A program made the position numbers and the translations under genes. Below are positions 34,863 through 42,964 of a stretch of 63,582 bases of DNA, in pieces. The notes beneath the pieces were generated by a model, which was not told the origin of the DNA, searched no databases, and saw nothing but the letters and a program-made list of their open reading frames with translations. The DNA lies in contig JAZQJE010000016.1 in assembly GCA_045541495.1 (NCBI GenBank), positions 1-63,582 of the forward strand, given 5' to 3'. This DNA is from RGIG3009 sp045541495 (GTDB lineage: Bacteria; Bacillota; Clostridia; Oscillospirales; Acutalibacteraceae). The stretch's first letter is position 1. Every line of letters starts with the position of its first letter.

Positions 34863-36299
34863 ATGGCTGATAACAAAAAGATGGTGGAAGCCATCACTTC
34901 CATGGAAGAAGATTTCACCCAATGGTATACCGATGTGGTAAAAAAAGCGGAACTGGCCAGTTATTCCGGTGTGCGCGGCTGCATGATCGTGCGCCCCTAC
35001 GGTACGGCGTTGTGGGAAAACATCCGCAACGATTTGGATGCCCGCTTTAAAGCCTTGGGCCATGAAAACATCATGATGCCCATGTTCATCCCCGAAAGTT
35101 TATTGCAGCGGGAAAAAGACCACGTGGAAGGGTTTGCTCCCGAAGTGGCGTGGGTGACCCACGGCGGTGAAGAAAAATTGCAAGAGCGGTTATGTGTCCG
35201 TCCTACCTCCGAAACGGTGTTTTGCGAACACTATGCGGACATTATCCATTCCTATCGGGATCTTCCCAAACTGTACAATCAATGGTGTTCGGTGGTGCGG
35301 TGGGAAAAAACCACCCGTCCTTTCCTGCGTACCATGGAATTTTATTGGCAGGAAGGCCACACCATGCACGAAACGCCCGAAGAAGCGTTGACCGAAACGG
35401 AACAGATGTTAAACGTGTATGCGGATTTCTGCGAAGAGTCGTTGGCCATTCCCGTGGTGAAAGGCCGCAAGACCGATAAAGAGAAATTTGCCGGCGCCGA
35501 AGCGACCTATACCATCGAGGCCATGATGCACGACGGTAAAGCCTTGCAAAGCGGTACCAGCCACTATTTCGGCGACGGATTTGCCCGCGCGTTCGACATT
35601 CAATTTACCGATCGCAACAATCAACTGCAATATCCTCACCAAACGTCGTGGGGAATGTCCACCCGCATTATCGGCGCCATCATCATGACTCACGGCGACG
35701 ATAACGGCTTGGTGTTACCCCCTGCCGTGGCGCCCATTCAACTGGTGATTCTGCCTATCGCCCAACACAAACCGGGCGTATTGGACAAAGCCCGTGAATT
35801 GGCTCGGCGGTTATCGGCTGTAGCACGGGTCAAAGTGGACGATTCCGACAACTCTGCCGGTTGGAAATTTGCCGAATACGAGATGAAAGGCGTTCCCTTG
35901 CGGTTGGAGATCGGTCCCCGCGACATTGAAAACAATCAATGCGTGTTGGTGCGCCGCGACAACCGCGAAAAGACGGTGGTCTCGTTGGACGAACTGGAGA
36001 CCAAGATCCCCGAGCTGTTACAGGCGGTACACGACGGCTTATATCAAAAAGCCTTGGCTCGTCGGGAAAGCATGACCTATACCGCTCTTTCCATGGAAGA
36101 ATTGAAACAAACCGCGGAAACCAAACCCGGTCTGATCAAAGCCATGTGGTGTGGTGATCTGGATTGCGAAATGAAACTGAAAGACGAAGCGGGCATTACC
36201 AGTCGTTGTATGCCCTTTGAACAAGAACAGGTTGCCGACACCTGTGTCTGCTGCGGAAAACCCGCCAAGACCATGGTGGTATGGGGCAAAGCCTATTAA
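34863..36299 (+). CDS. proS: Prolyl-tRNA synthetase, type 3 (archaeal/eukaryotic-like)
   Basis: 478 residues, without the bacterial editing insertion. Class II motifs: VRGCMIVRPYGTALWE (motif 1 region), RTMEFYWQEGHTMHE (motif 2), GMSTRIIGAIIMTHGDD (motif 3). C-terminal domain with a Cys cluster (CMPFEQEQVADTCVCCGKPA) and terminal aromatic Tyr, both usual in type 3 ProS. It charges tRNA-Pro. Follows the small membrane protein by 12 bases with AAAGGAA upstream. Confidence 0.96.
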   Translation: MADNKKMVEAITSMEEDFTQWYTDVVKKAELASYSGVRGCMIVRPYGTALWENIRNDLDARFKALGHENIMMPMFIPESLLQREKDHVEGFAPEVAWVTHGGEEKLQERLCVRPTSETVFCEHYADIIHSYRDLPKLYNQWCSVVRWEKTTRPFLRTMEFYWQEGHTMHETPEEALTETEQMLNVYADFCEESLAIPVVKGRKTDKEKFAGAEATYTIEAMMHDGKALQSGTSHYFGDGFARAFDIQFTDRNNQLQYPHQTSWGMSTRIIGAIIMTHGDDNGLVLPPAVAPIQLVILPIAQHKPGVLDKARELARRLSAVARVKVDDSDNSAGWKFAEYEMKGVPLRLEIGPRDIENNQCVLVRRDNREKTVVSLDELETKIPELLQAVHDGLYQKALARRESMTYTALSMEELKQTAETKPGLIKAMWCGDLDCEMKLKDEAGITSRCMPFEQEQVADTCVCCGKPAKTMVVWGKAY

Positions 36300-36311
36300 G
36301 GAGATACAAAT

Positions 36312-36902
36312 ATGAATCAATTAGTCAAGCCTGTCGCGGGGGAGACCGTGGCGGTCATGCACACCAATCACGGTGATATTGCCATTCGCCTGTTTCCCGA
36401 ACAAGCGCCGTTGGCGGTGGAAAACTTTGTGACCCACGCCAAAAATGGCTATTACGACGGTCTGATCTTCCATCGAGTCATCAACGAGTTTATGATCCAA
36501 GGCGGCGATCCCACCGGCACCGGTTGCGGCGGTGAAAGCATTTGGGGACGCAATTTTAAAGACGAGTTTACCCCCGACTTGCACAACCTGCGCGGGGCGT
36601 TGTCCATGGCCAATGCAGGTCCCGGCACCAACGGCAGCCAGTTCTTTATCGTGCAGGCACACAAGGTGCACCCGCAATTGTTGGGTCAAATGGCGACATT
36701 GCGGGAGTATTTCCCCGAAGATGCCGAAAACGCCTACCGCGAAGTGGGCGGCACCCCCCATTTGGATTATCATCACACCGTGTTCGGACAAGTTTATGAG
36801 GGCATGGACGTGGTGGATGCCATTGCTGCGGTAAAAACGGGCGCGTCTGACAAGCCCCTTGAGGATGTCGTCATCCAATCCATTGATATTAACGAGGTAT
36901 GA
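36312..36902 (+). CDS. Cytosolic cyclophilin-type peptidyl-prolyl isomerase
   Basis: 196 residues, no signal peptide. Cyclophilin blocks: GDIAIRLFPEQAPLAVENFV, FHRVINEFMIQGGDP (catalytic Arg), NGSQFFIVQA and HHTVFGQVYEGMDVVDAIA. A short insertion (about 115-140) replaces the usual loop. Follows proS by 12 bases and its end overlaps the ribosome site of the next cyclophilin. Confidence 0.94.
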   Translation: MNQLVKPVAGETVAVMHTNHGDIAIRLFPEQAPLAVENFVTHAKNGYYDGLIFHRVINEFMIQGGDPTGTGCGGESIWGRNFKDEFTPDLHNLRGALSMANAGPGTNGSQFFIVQAHKVHPQLLGQMATLREYFPEDAENAYREVGGTPHLDYHHTVFGQVYEGMDVVDAIAAVKTGASDKPLEDVVIQSIDINEV

Positions 36903-36904
36903 GT

Positions 36905-37771
36905 ATGAAACGAGTATGGAGTATCGGTATAGCGCTCATGATCTGTCTTTTCTTGGTAGGTTGTGGAAGAGCGGGTGGCGACCAAGAGGTCACCAACGCC
37001 TACGCTAAGGAAAAAGTGGGCTTTCAAATGGAAAAACCCGAAAAAGGCGATACGGTGGCCATCTTGAAGACCAATAAAGGCGATATTTCCATCCGTCTGT
37101 TCCCCGAAGCGGCACCCAAAGCGGTGCAAAACTTCACCACGCTGGCCGAAGAAGGCTATTATGACGGGCTCACATTCCACCGTGTTATTGAAGGGTTTAT
37201 GATCCAAGGCGGTGATCCTAAAGGGGATGGCACCGGTGGAACCAGTTGTTGGGAAAACAAATTTGAAGACGAATTTGATAAAAAACTCTTGAATATTCGC
37301 GGTTCGCTGGCTATGGCCAACTCCGGTCCCGACACCAACGGCAGCCAGTTCTTTATCAACCAAGGCGACGGGGAAGATTTCGGGACGCGGGATAAATACT
37401 ATCTCAGCGACGCCGAACTCAACGAGATGAAAGTGTCTCTGACCGCCCAATACGAGCAGTTAGTGGCCCAATACGGCAAAGATACCGTGCGCGCCTATTA
37501 CGGCAGTTTGGAAGACCTGATTGAGGCTTATATGCCGGTATACGACTACGACCTCATTCCCAAAGAGGTGTGGGAATTGTATGAGGAAGTGGGCGGCAAC
37601 ATCACACTGGACGGCGCATGGCGGCAAAAAGGCGGCCACACCGTGTTCGGCCATGTGTATGAGGGAATGGATATTGTGGATACCATTGCCGCTGTGGAAA
37701 CGGACGACAATGACAAACCCAAAGAAAGTGTCATTATCAACTCCATCGATATCATCGAATACGCGGGTTAA
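36905..37771 (+). CDS. Lipoprotein cyclophilin-type peptidyl-prolyl isomerase
   Basis: 288 residues. Signal peptide with lipobox FLVGC, so exported and membrane-anchored, probably a foldase for secreted proteins. Cyclophilin core as in its neighbour (FHRVIEGFMIQGGDP, NGSQFFINQ, GGHTVFGHVYEGMDIVDTIA), interrupted by an insertion of about 60 residues (about 160-225) between the NGSQFF strand and the C-terminal block. Start at 36905 is preferred because GAGG lies seven bases upstream; an ATG six bases earlier is too close to it. It looks like a duplication of the upstream gene with added export. Confidence 0.92.
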   Translation: MKRVWSIGIALMICLFLVGCGRAGGDQEVTNAYAKEKVGFQMEKPEKGDTVAILKTNKGDISIRLFPEAAPKAVQNFTTLAEEGYYDGLTFHRVIEGFMIQGGDPKGDGTGGTSCWENKFEDEFDKKLLNIRGSLAMANSGPDTNGSQFFINQGDGEDFGTRDKYYLSDAELNEMKVSLTAQYEQLVAQYGKDTVRAYYGSLEDLIEAYMPVYDYDLIPKEVWELYEEVGGNITLDGAWRQKGGHTVFGHVYEGMDIVDTIAAVETDDNDKPKESVIINSIDIIEYAG

Positions 37772-37779
37772 GAAAAAGC

Positions 37780-37822
37780 AAAAGCGAGGCAGAGAAGTTC
37801 TTCTCCGCCTCGCTTTTTGTTG
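37780..37822. terminator. Bidirectional terminator
   Basis: Stem AAAAGCGAGGC/GCCTCGCTTTT with inner AGAA/TTCT and a GTTC loop, followed by TTTTTGTT on the + side and by A-rich sequence serving trpB on the other strand. Confidence 0.85.
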
Positions 37823-37824
37823 TC

Positions 37825-39042
37825 TTAACGAATACCGTATTTTTCAATGATATAATCCATATCCTTGTCGCCGCGACCGGACAGACAAATGAGGATGGAA
37901 CCTTTGCCCATTTCCTTGGCCAATTTCATGCCGTATGCCACCGCGTGGGAACTTTCGATGGCGGGGATGATGCCTTCCAAACGGGACAGGGTGTAGAACG
38001 CGTCAATGGTCTCCTCGTCGTTCACCACGTCGTATTTCACACGGCCCAGATCGTGCAGGAATGCGTGTTCGGGGCCGGAGGAGGGATAATCCAAACCGCT
38101 GGCAACGGAATAGACCGGTGCGGGATCGCCGTTTTCGTCTTTCAGCATGATACTGTTAAACCCGTGCATGATACCCTCAGTGCCGTATTTCAGGCTGGCG
38201 GCATGATCGCCCAGTGTCGTGCCGCGGCCCAGAGGCTCTACACCGTAGATGTCCACGGGATCGTTGAGGAAGCCGGAAAACAGGCCCATCGCATTGGACC
38301 CACCGCCCACGCAAGCCACCACCGCGTCGGGCAACTCGCCCGTCATGGACAAAAATTGTTCTCTGGCTTCAATGCCCACTACGCTTTGGAAATCCCGTAC
38401 CATCATGGGAAACGGATGGGGGCCCAGTACCGAACCGATACAATAGATGCAATCGTTGTATTCCTCGGAATAGGCTTTAAAGGCAGCGTCCACAGCTTCT
38501 TTTAAGGTGGCAAGACCGTCGGTGACCTCCACGACGTTGGCCCCCAGTATCTTCATGCGTGCTACGTTGGGGGCTTGTTTCTTGATATCCACAGAGCCCA
38601 TATAAATGTCACATGCCAAGCCGAAATAGGCGGCTGCGGTGGCTAGCGCCACGCCGTGTTGACCTGCCCCCGTTTCGGCAATGACCTTTTTCTTGCCCAT
38701 GTATTTGGCAAGCAACGCTTCGCCCATACAGTGGTTGAGTTTGTGAGCACCCGTGTGATTTAAATCTTCCCGTTTCACGTATAATTGGACGTTACCAAGA
38801 GAATTGGACAACCGTTCCAAATGAGAAATAGGGGTGGGACGGCCTTGAAACTCGCGGCGGATACGGCGCAGTTCGCTGATGAATTTACTGGATTTGCAGA
38901 TAGTAAAATAGGCTTCGGTGATCTCCGCCATGGCGGCTTGCAACTCCGACGGGATATAGCAACCGCCGTATTTGCCGAAAAAGCCGTTTTGATCGGGATA
39001 GTGTTTAAAATAGGTGTCAAAATCAATGTTGTTGTATAGCAT
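37825..39042 (-). CDS. trpB: Tryptophan synthase beta chain
   Basis: 405 residues. PLP enzyme joining indole and serine. Seen: GGCYIPSELQ near 27, the PLP lysine in KREDLNHTGAHKLNH near 85, GAGQHGVA near 110 and GGGSNAMG near 230. It is the common TrpB1-like form. The ATG at 39042 behind CGGAGG is chosen; a longer in-frame ORF runs back through the T-box leader and is not translated. No trpA or other trp genes adjoin, so it may salvage indole or pair with a distant TrpA. Confidence 0.95.
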   Translation of the reverse strand: MLYNNIDFDTYFKHYPDQNGFFGKYGGCYIPSELQAAMAEITEAYFTICKSSKFISELRRIRREFQGRPTPISHLERLSNSLGNVQLYVKREDLNHTGAHKLNHCMGEALLAKYMGKKKVIAETGAGQHGVALATAAAYFGLACDIYMGSVDIKKQAPNVARMKILGANVVEVTDGLATLKEAVDAAFKAYSEEYNDCIYCIGSVLGPHPFPMMVRDFQSVVGIEAREQFLSMTGELPDAVVACVGGGSNAMGLFSGFLNDPVDIYGVEPLGRGTTLGDHAASLKYGTEGIMHGFNSIMLKDENGDPAPVYSVASGLDYPSSGPEHAFLHDLGRVKYDVVNDEETIDAFYTLSRLEGIIPAIESSHAVAYGMKLAKEMGKGSILICLSGRGDKDMDYIIEKYGIR

Positions 39043-39056
39043 ACTCGATTCCTCCG

Positions 39057-39122
39057 TTATCGTATATGGTGTGATTGCGTACAGCGGTGACAGCGCCGCC
39101 ATCGTTTGGTGAGCAAAAGCAT
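39057..39122 (-). CDS. 21-codon upstream ORF in the trpB leader
   Basis: ATG at 39122, behind an excellent GGAGG with seven-base spacing, opens a frame different from trpB that encodes a 21-residue, strongly basic peptide with a single Trp at position 8. It stops at 39057, one base before the GGAGG site of trpB. The frame lies entirely downstream of the T-box terminator. Position implies translational coupling to trpB. Whether the peptide has any role is unknown. Confidence 0.55.
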   Translation of the reverse strand: MLLLTKRWRRCHRCTQSHHIR

Positions 39123-39139
39123 ACCCATTCCTCCAAAAT

Positions 39140-39176
39140 AAAAAACGCCCTGACAGAAGGAAACTCTCTGTCAAGG
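39140..39176 (-). terminator. T-box-controlled attenuator
   Basis: Arms CCTTGACAGA/TCTGTCAGGG (G-U allowed) with a nine-base loop, followed on the minus strand by GCGTTTTTTATTTT. It lies 22 bases after the T-box core and before the trpB ribosome sites. Confidence 0.88.
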
Positions 39177-39432
39177 ACGAATAAAACACATAGTTTATCC
39201 GCGGTGCCACCTTGAATTCACGGAAGATCCGTGCACTTTGAGGATACCAACATATCCCCGACAACTGACGTATGCCGACACGTTGCAGAATACTGAACGC
39301 AAAGCGCCGTTCATCCGCACCCTCAGCGGTCCATTTGACAACGTGATTCATACCCGATTCGCAGCATCGCGGGCTCTCTGTGATGGCATCGTTGCCGTTA
39401 TCTCCGCCTCAACGGTTTTACTTGTGAAATTA
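39140..39432 (-). ncRNA. Trp-specific T-box riboswitch leader of trpB
   Basis: The T-box core AAGGTGGCACCGCGG lies at 39199-39213. Stem I can be drawn: GGCGG pairs CCGCT and GGCAACG pairs CGTTGTC, leaving a specifier loop with AGATAA on one side and AAATGGA on the other, so the specifier codon is TGG (39331-39333, Trp), followed by the usual A. The distal loop carries AGCCCG/CGGGT pairing and GCTG. Uncharged tRNA-Trp would stabilise the antiterminator and allow trpB transcription. Confidence 0.93.
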
Positions 39433-39438
39433 CTATGA

Positions 39439-39467
39439 ATTGTAACACGATTTTATGACACTGTCAA
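39439..39467 (-). promoter_or_regulatory. Promoter of the trpB leader
   Basis: Minus-strand TTGACA (39462-39467), 17-base spacer, TACAAT (39439-39444). Confidence 0.88.
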
Positions 39468-39485
39468 TAGAAAACACCGAATTTC

Positions 39486-39527
39486 ATAAAAAAGGCCGCG
39501 GTAACGTGTGGGCGTTACCGCGGCCTT
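39486..39527 (-). terminator. Terminator of the sugar-type operon
   Basis: Fifteen-base perfect arms (39492-39506, 39513-39527), loop of six, T-rich flank on the minus strand, six bases after the stop of the oxidoreductase gene. Confidence 0.9.
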
Positions 39528-39532
39528 GCTGC

Positions 39533-40636
39533 TTACAGATGTACGGGTTTACCGGTGCTGATACTTTCGTAGCAAGCACGGACCACTTCCATGTTGTTTC
39601 TGTGAAGCTCCAAGTTGATATAGGGTTGTTGCCGGGTACGAATGGCGTTGGCAAAGGAGTCCAACGTGGGCGCATAGTGTTGACCGAAACCGTCCACATA
39701 TTGCACCGCGTAGGTGTTGTAAGGCAGGCCTGTGTGATACACGCCCGAATGGAAACAGTCGCCTAAAATGCTGCCCTTTTCACCATTGAGCACCACGTTG
39801 ACTTCTACTCGTTTCGGATACCCTTCCCAGCCGGGGCCGTCGGAAGAAAGGGGCCCCAGTTTGTGTTCGTGGCGGGAATAGGACGGGTCGATGGTGACGG
39901 TGACACCGTTTTTCATTTTTCCTAACACGAAAACGCCTTCCTCAATGGGATAATCGGCTTCGCGGAAATTGGGGCAAACATCGGCATACACGCTTTCAAA
40001 TTCCGAATCCGTAAAGAAGCGGGACAGGTCAAAGGCGTGGGGATGGTCGGTGAGGCAACCGCCACGGAACCGCTTGTCACCCTCGCGCAACGGTACCGTC
40101 TCACCGTAACTTTGTTGAGGATCGGTGACCCACGGCAGGGTTTGGGGCAACAACATCACGGTAGTGTTGTTGATTTCTATAGACAGCAATTTACCGATGG
40201 CGCCCGACTGATACAACTGTTTCATACGTTCCACTGTCTGGTCGAAACGCATTTCCAGTTCTACCTGTACCACCATCCCGTTTTCGTTGGCGAGACGTTG
40301 CATCTCGTCGTATTTGTCCATGTCAAAGGTGGGGACTTTCATGGTGAGGACATTTTTAATACCTCGTTCGGCGCACAATTTGAAATGCCCGAAATGCTGT
40401 TCGTTGCAACCCGCCAAGATCACTGCGTCCAGATCGGGATGGGCGTCCAACAATTCTTCCTCGGTCTCATACATTTTCACGTAATCGGGGATGCACTGGA
40501 GCGTAGGGATATACCGATCTTTTGGCGCGACCGAGATGGCCACCCATTCAAAGGCATCGTGATACGGCAGTTCGTGAAAATAGGGGGCAGCGTGAACGCT
40601 GGTGCCGGAAAACATGGCAATTTTGATCTTTTTCAT
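39533..40636 (-). CDS. Gfo/Idh/MocA-family oxidoreductase
   Basis: 367 residues. N-terminal Rossmann fold and the family block NVLTMKVPTFDMDKYD, where MKVP stands for the usual EKP and keeps the lysine, then GGCLTDHPHAFDLSRFF with the conserved catalytic-region histidine. Such enzymes oxidise or reduce sugars, inositols or glycosides with NAD(P). ATG at 40636 behind GGAGGG; the longer ORF overlaps the next gene. Last gene of a six-gene operon. Confidence 0.9.
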   Translation of the reverse strand: MKKIKIAMFSGTSVHAAPYFHELPYHDAFEWVAISVAPKDRYIPTLQCIPDYVKMYETEEELLDAHPDLDAVILAGCNEQHFGHFKLCAERGIKNVLTMKVPTFDMDKYDEMQRLANENGMVVQVELEMRFDQTVERMKQLYQSGAIGKLLSIEINNTTVMLLPQTLPWVTDPQQSYGETVPLREGDKRFRGGCLTDHPHAFDLSRFFTDSEFESVYADVCPNFREADYPIEEGVFVLGKMKNGVTVTIDPSYSRHEHKLGPLSSDGPGWEGYPKRVEVNVVLNGEKGSILGDCFHSGVYHTGLPYNTYAVQYVDGFGQHYAPTLDSFANAIRTRQQPYINLELHRNNMEVVRACYESISTGKPVHL

Positions 40637-40637
40637 C

Positions 40638-41348
40638 TCAGTTTCCCTCCACCGTGACGACTTCGCCGGTTTCGGCGGAGCGGAGCACGCAGTCTGTGAC
40701 ATACTGAATTCGTTTGACGGACTCGTTCAAAACGGTCACATTGGGTCGATGGTACACAAGTTGGGTGATGTTATCCACCATCATGACCTCTTTGGGGATG
40801 AGTCCCAACATTTTGGAATCGTAATCGGTGTAGGTCTCGGTGCGGTTTTCACCGAACAGGTATACCGCTTCCACGGGGATTTGTTCGTTAATGGAACGGT
40901 CGCAGATCATGCCCTCCAACCCTACAAATTCATGACGGACCACAGGGGCAGTCCCTTGGGGCAGGGTGGTGGCCAGGGTGAGGTTACACAAAATACCGCT
41001 CTCGGTCTTTAAGATCGCATTCAAGGTCTTGTTTTCATTGATAGCGGCATAAACGGAGACGATCTTTTCGTCCAACATCCATTCGAGGGTATCCAACTCT
41101 TCGTGTAAGCACCGAAAGAAATCTGTGCCGTCCTGTTCAAGACGTTGCGATTTGTAGTTGCATACTTTTTTCAACACGTTGGTCTTCAATACCAGAGGGC
41201 GAATGGTGTGCAGACGACGGTGATACCGCCACGGTGTTAAGGGATAGACCGTACCGTCGATGGTGACGGTATCGCCGTTCCATTCCCAAATGGCGGGATC
41301 GTTTGCCAAAAGACATTTGGCGGTTTCCAAGATCAGTTGGTCGTTCAT
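40638..41348 (-). CDS. Uncharacterised protein, may be a Gfo/Idh C-terminal-type companion
   Basis: 236 residues, not confidently recognised. There is no Rossmann motif, but the C-terminal stretch NESVKRIQYVTDCVLRSAETGEVVTVEG ends like Gfo/Idh proteins, and the middle (ILKTESGILCNLTLATTLPQ, FVGLEGMI) resembles the beta-sheet half of that family. It may be a catalytically silent partner of the following oxidoreductase, one base away. Function unknown. Confidence 0.65.
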   Translation of the reverse strand: MNDQLILETAKCLLANDPAIWEWNGDTVTIDGTVYPLTPWRYHRRLHTIRPLVLKTNVLKKVCNYKSQRLEQDGTDFFRCLHEELDTLEWMLDEKIVSVYAAINENKTLNAILKTESGILCNLTLATTLPQGTAPVVRHEFVGLEGMICDRSINEQIPVEAVYLFGENRTETYTDYDSKMLGLIPKEVMMVDNITQLVYHRPNVTVLNESVKRIQYVTDCVLRSAETGEVVTVEGN

Positions 41349-41363
41349 ACGGGTTTCACCTCA

Positions 41364-42113
41364 TTACAACATCTTGATACGGGGACGATATTTTGCCAGA
41401 TAGGCGGCGTTCTTTTCGTCACCACCGGGGGTGTTGGCGCTGGACCAGACAGGCGGGGTAATTCCGCGGTCGATACATTGTTTCACGCACTCGATCTCCA
41501 ACAAATGGGCAATGTAAAAATCGATGATGTTGGAAACAGGAGCAATGGGTGTTTCCAGACCGGGGACAGTGACCGCCGCGTCTCCCACGGGGTTAAAGTC
41601 GTCGATGCACACATCGGCATAATCAAACAGGTTGGTCTTGTTGGGATGGCGGATAAAATGATCCGCGGGCATCTCTTCCTGCCAATAATGGCTGGATACC
41701 GCAATGATCTTGGCACCGCATTTTTTGGCTTCCATCACCGCGTCAATGGTGGCGGGATTGATCCCGATGTTGTGGAACACGATAAGCAGATCGTTCGGTT
41801 TCAGATCATAGTATTTCATGATGGCACTGCCGTAATTAACCGTTCGTTCCAATTCCAGATACTTCAGCGCTTGGTTAAACACCGAAAGTCCCGTTTCCAT
41901 AATGGGATTGATACAAGAAAGACCGCCTGCGCGGAAAAACATTTCGCCCATACACAGGGTGGTATGTCCGCCGCCGCCGTACACGTGAATTAAGCGATCG
42001 TTCTCGATAGCATCGGCCATCAATGACGCCGCTTTTACAATATTGTCGCCTTGGGTCTCGTTGACGACCTTAAAATTTTCCATAAGTTTTTCAAAATATC
42101 CAAAATCATTCAT
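41364..42113 (-). CDS. SIS-domain sugar isomerase-like protein (paralogue 2)
   Basis: 249 residues. Opening SIS strand and loop LIHVYGGGGHTTLCMGEMFFRAGG (about 41-64) and the second block LLIVFHNIGINPATIDAVMEAKKCGAKIIAVS. The C-terminus YRPRIKML matches that of the other SIS protein of the operon. SIS domains bind phosphosugars and act as isomerases, deaminases, hydrolases or regulators. The final seven bases overlap nothing downstream; its start overlaps the kinase gene end by eight bases. Confidence 0.88.
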   Translation of the reverse strand: MNDFGYFEKLMENFKVVNETQGDNIVKAASLMADAIENDRLIHVYGGGGHTTLCMGEMFFRAGGLSCINPIMETGLSVFNQALKYLELERTVNYGSAIMKYYDLKPNDLLIVFHNIGINPATIDAVMEAKKCGAKIIAVSSHYWQEEMPADHFIRHPNKTNLFDYADVCIDDFNPVGDAAVTVPGLETPIAPVSNIIDFYIAHLLEIECVKQCIDRGITPPVWSSANTPGGDEKNAAYLAKYRPRIKML

Positions 42114-42954
42114 GTTTTTTCATCCTTTCAATAATTTCTTCCCGTGTGGGAATGGCGTGTAATACATAAGGTCGGGTCACGCTGATCCCCGAAGCCGTGA
42201 CCGCATAGCGGCACGCTGTTTCGGGGTCCATGCCCTCAGCCATGCACACGGCTAACACCCCGTTAAAGGTATCACCCGCACCGGTGGTATCCACCGCGGT
42301 CACGTTCATGGCTTCGATGACCGTATCCTGTCCCAAACGACAGCCTTTGCTCCCCAAAGTGGTAATGCACAAGGGAAACCGCCGGCCGTCGATGGCCTGT
42401 TGTTCTTGTTCGTTGGGAGTCACCGCAAACACACGATCGGCAATGGTATCGGAAAGCGGACGGATGGGCGCGGGATTGAGGATCACCTTGACCCCGTGTT
42501 TTTCCGCCAGTTGTACGGCGGCCTCGTTCACTTCCGCGGGCACTTCGTTTTGCAAAAGCAGCATATCGCTGGCAGCAATCTCTTGCTCAAAGGCCGCCAC
42601 ATCCGTCGGGGTCAGTTCCGCACTTCGATAACCTGTTACTTGGTTTTCCCCCTGTTTGTCGGTGAGGATTACCGCAAAAGTGGTGGGTTTCCCCGGCTTT
42701 ATCGCAAAACAACCGTGAATCCCATTGTCGGCGGCCACCTGTCGGCAGGTTTCTCCGTCGTTATCGTCACCGATAGCGGCTAAAAAGGACACCTGTGCGC
42801 CCATACGGGCGCAAGCCACCGCTTGATTGATCCCTTTTCCGCCGATTTCCTCATAAATGTGGTGGGCGGCAAGGGTCTCGCCTTTTTCGTGAAAATGATC
42901 CACCGACATAAATAAAGAATTGCCGCATAGGCCGATAACCGAAATTTTCGCCAT
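42106..42954 (-). CDS. PfkB/ribokinase-family sugar kinase
   Basis: 282 residues. N-terminal PfkB signature region GGKGINQAVACARMGAQVSF (about 36-55) and C-terminal VDTTGAGDTFNGVLAV (about 230-245) with the catalytic Asp and anion hole. Closest in appearance to ribokinases. It phosphorylates a sugar or nucleoside from ATP; the substrate is unknown. ATG at 42954 lies behind GAGGTG; the start three codons earlier would place that site within the gene. Confidence 0.92.
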   Translation of the reverse strand: MAKISVIGLCGNSLFMSVDHFHEKGETLAAHHIYEEIGGKGINQAVACARMGAQVSFLAAIGDDNDGETCRQVAADNGIHGCFAIKPGKPTTFAVILTDKQGENQVTGYRSAELTPTDVAAFEQEIAASDMLLLQNEVPAEVNEAAVQLAEKHGVKVILNPAPIRPLSDTIADRVFAVTPNEQEQQAIDGRRFPLCITTLGSKGCRLGQDTVIEAMNVTAVDTTGAGDTFNGVLAVCMAEGMDPETACRYAVTASGISVTRPYVLHAIPTREEIIERMKKHE

Positions 42955-42964
42955 GGCCGTCACC

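Noticed and set aside
39043..39351. 103-residue N-terminal extension of trpB
   Set aside because: The extension runs through the T-box core and attenuator hairpin; the GGAGG-ATG at 39042 gives the normal TrpB start.
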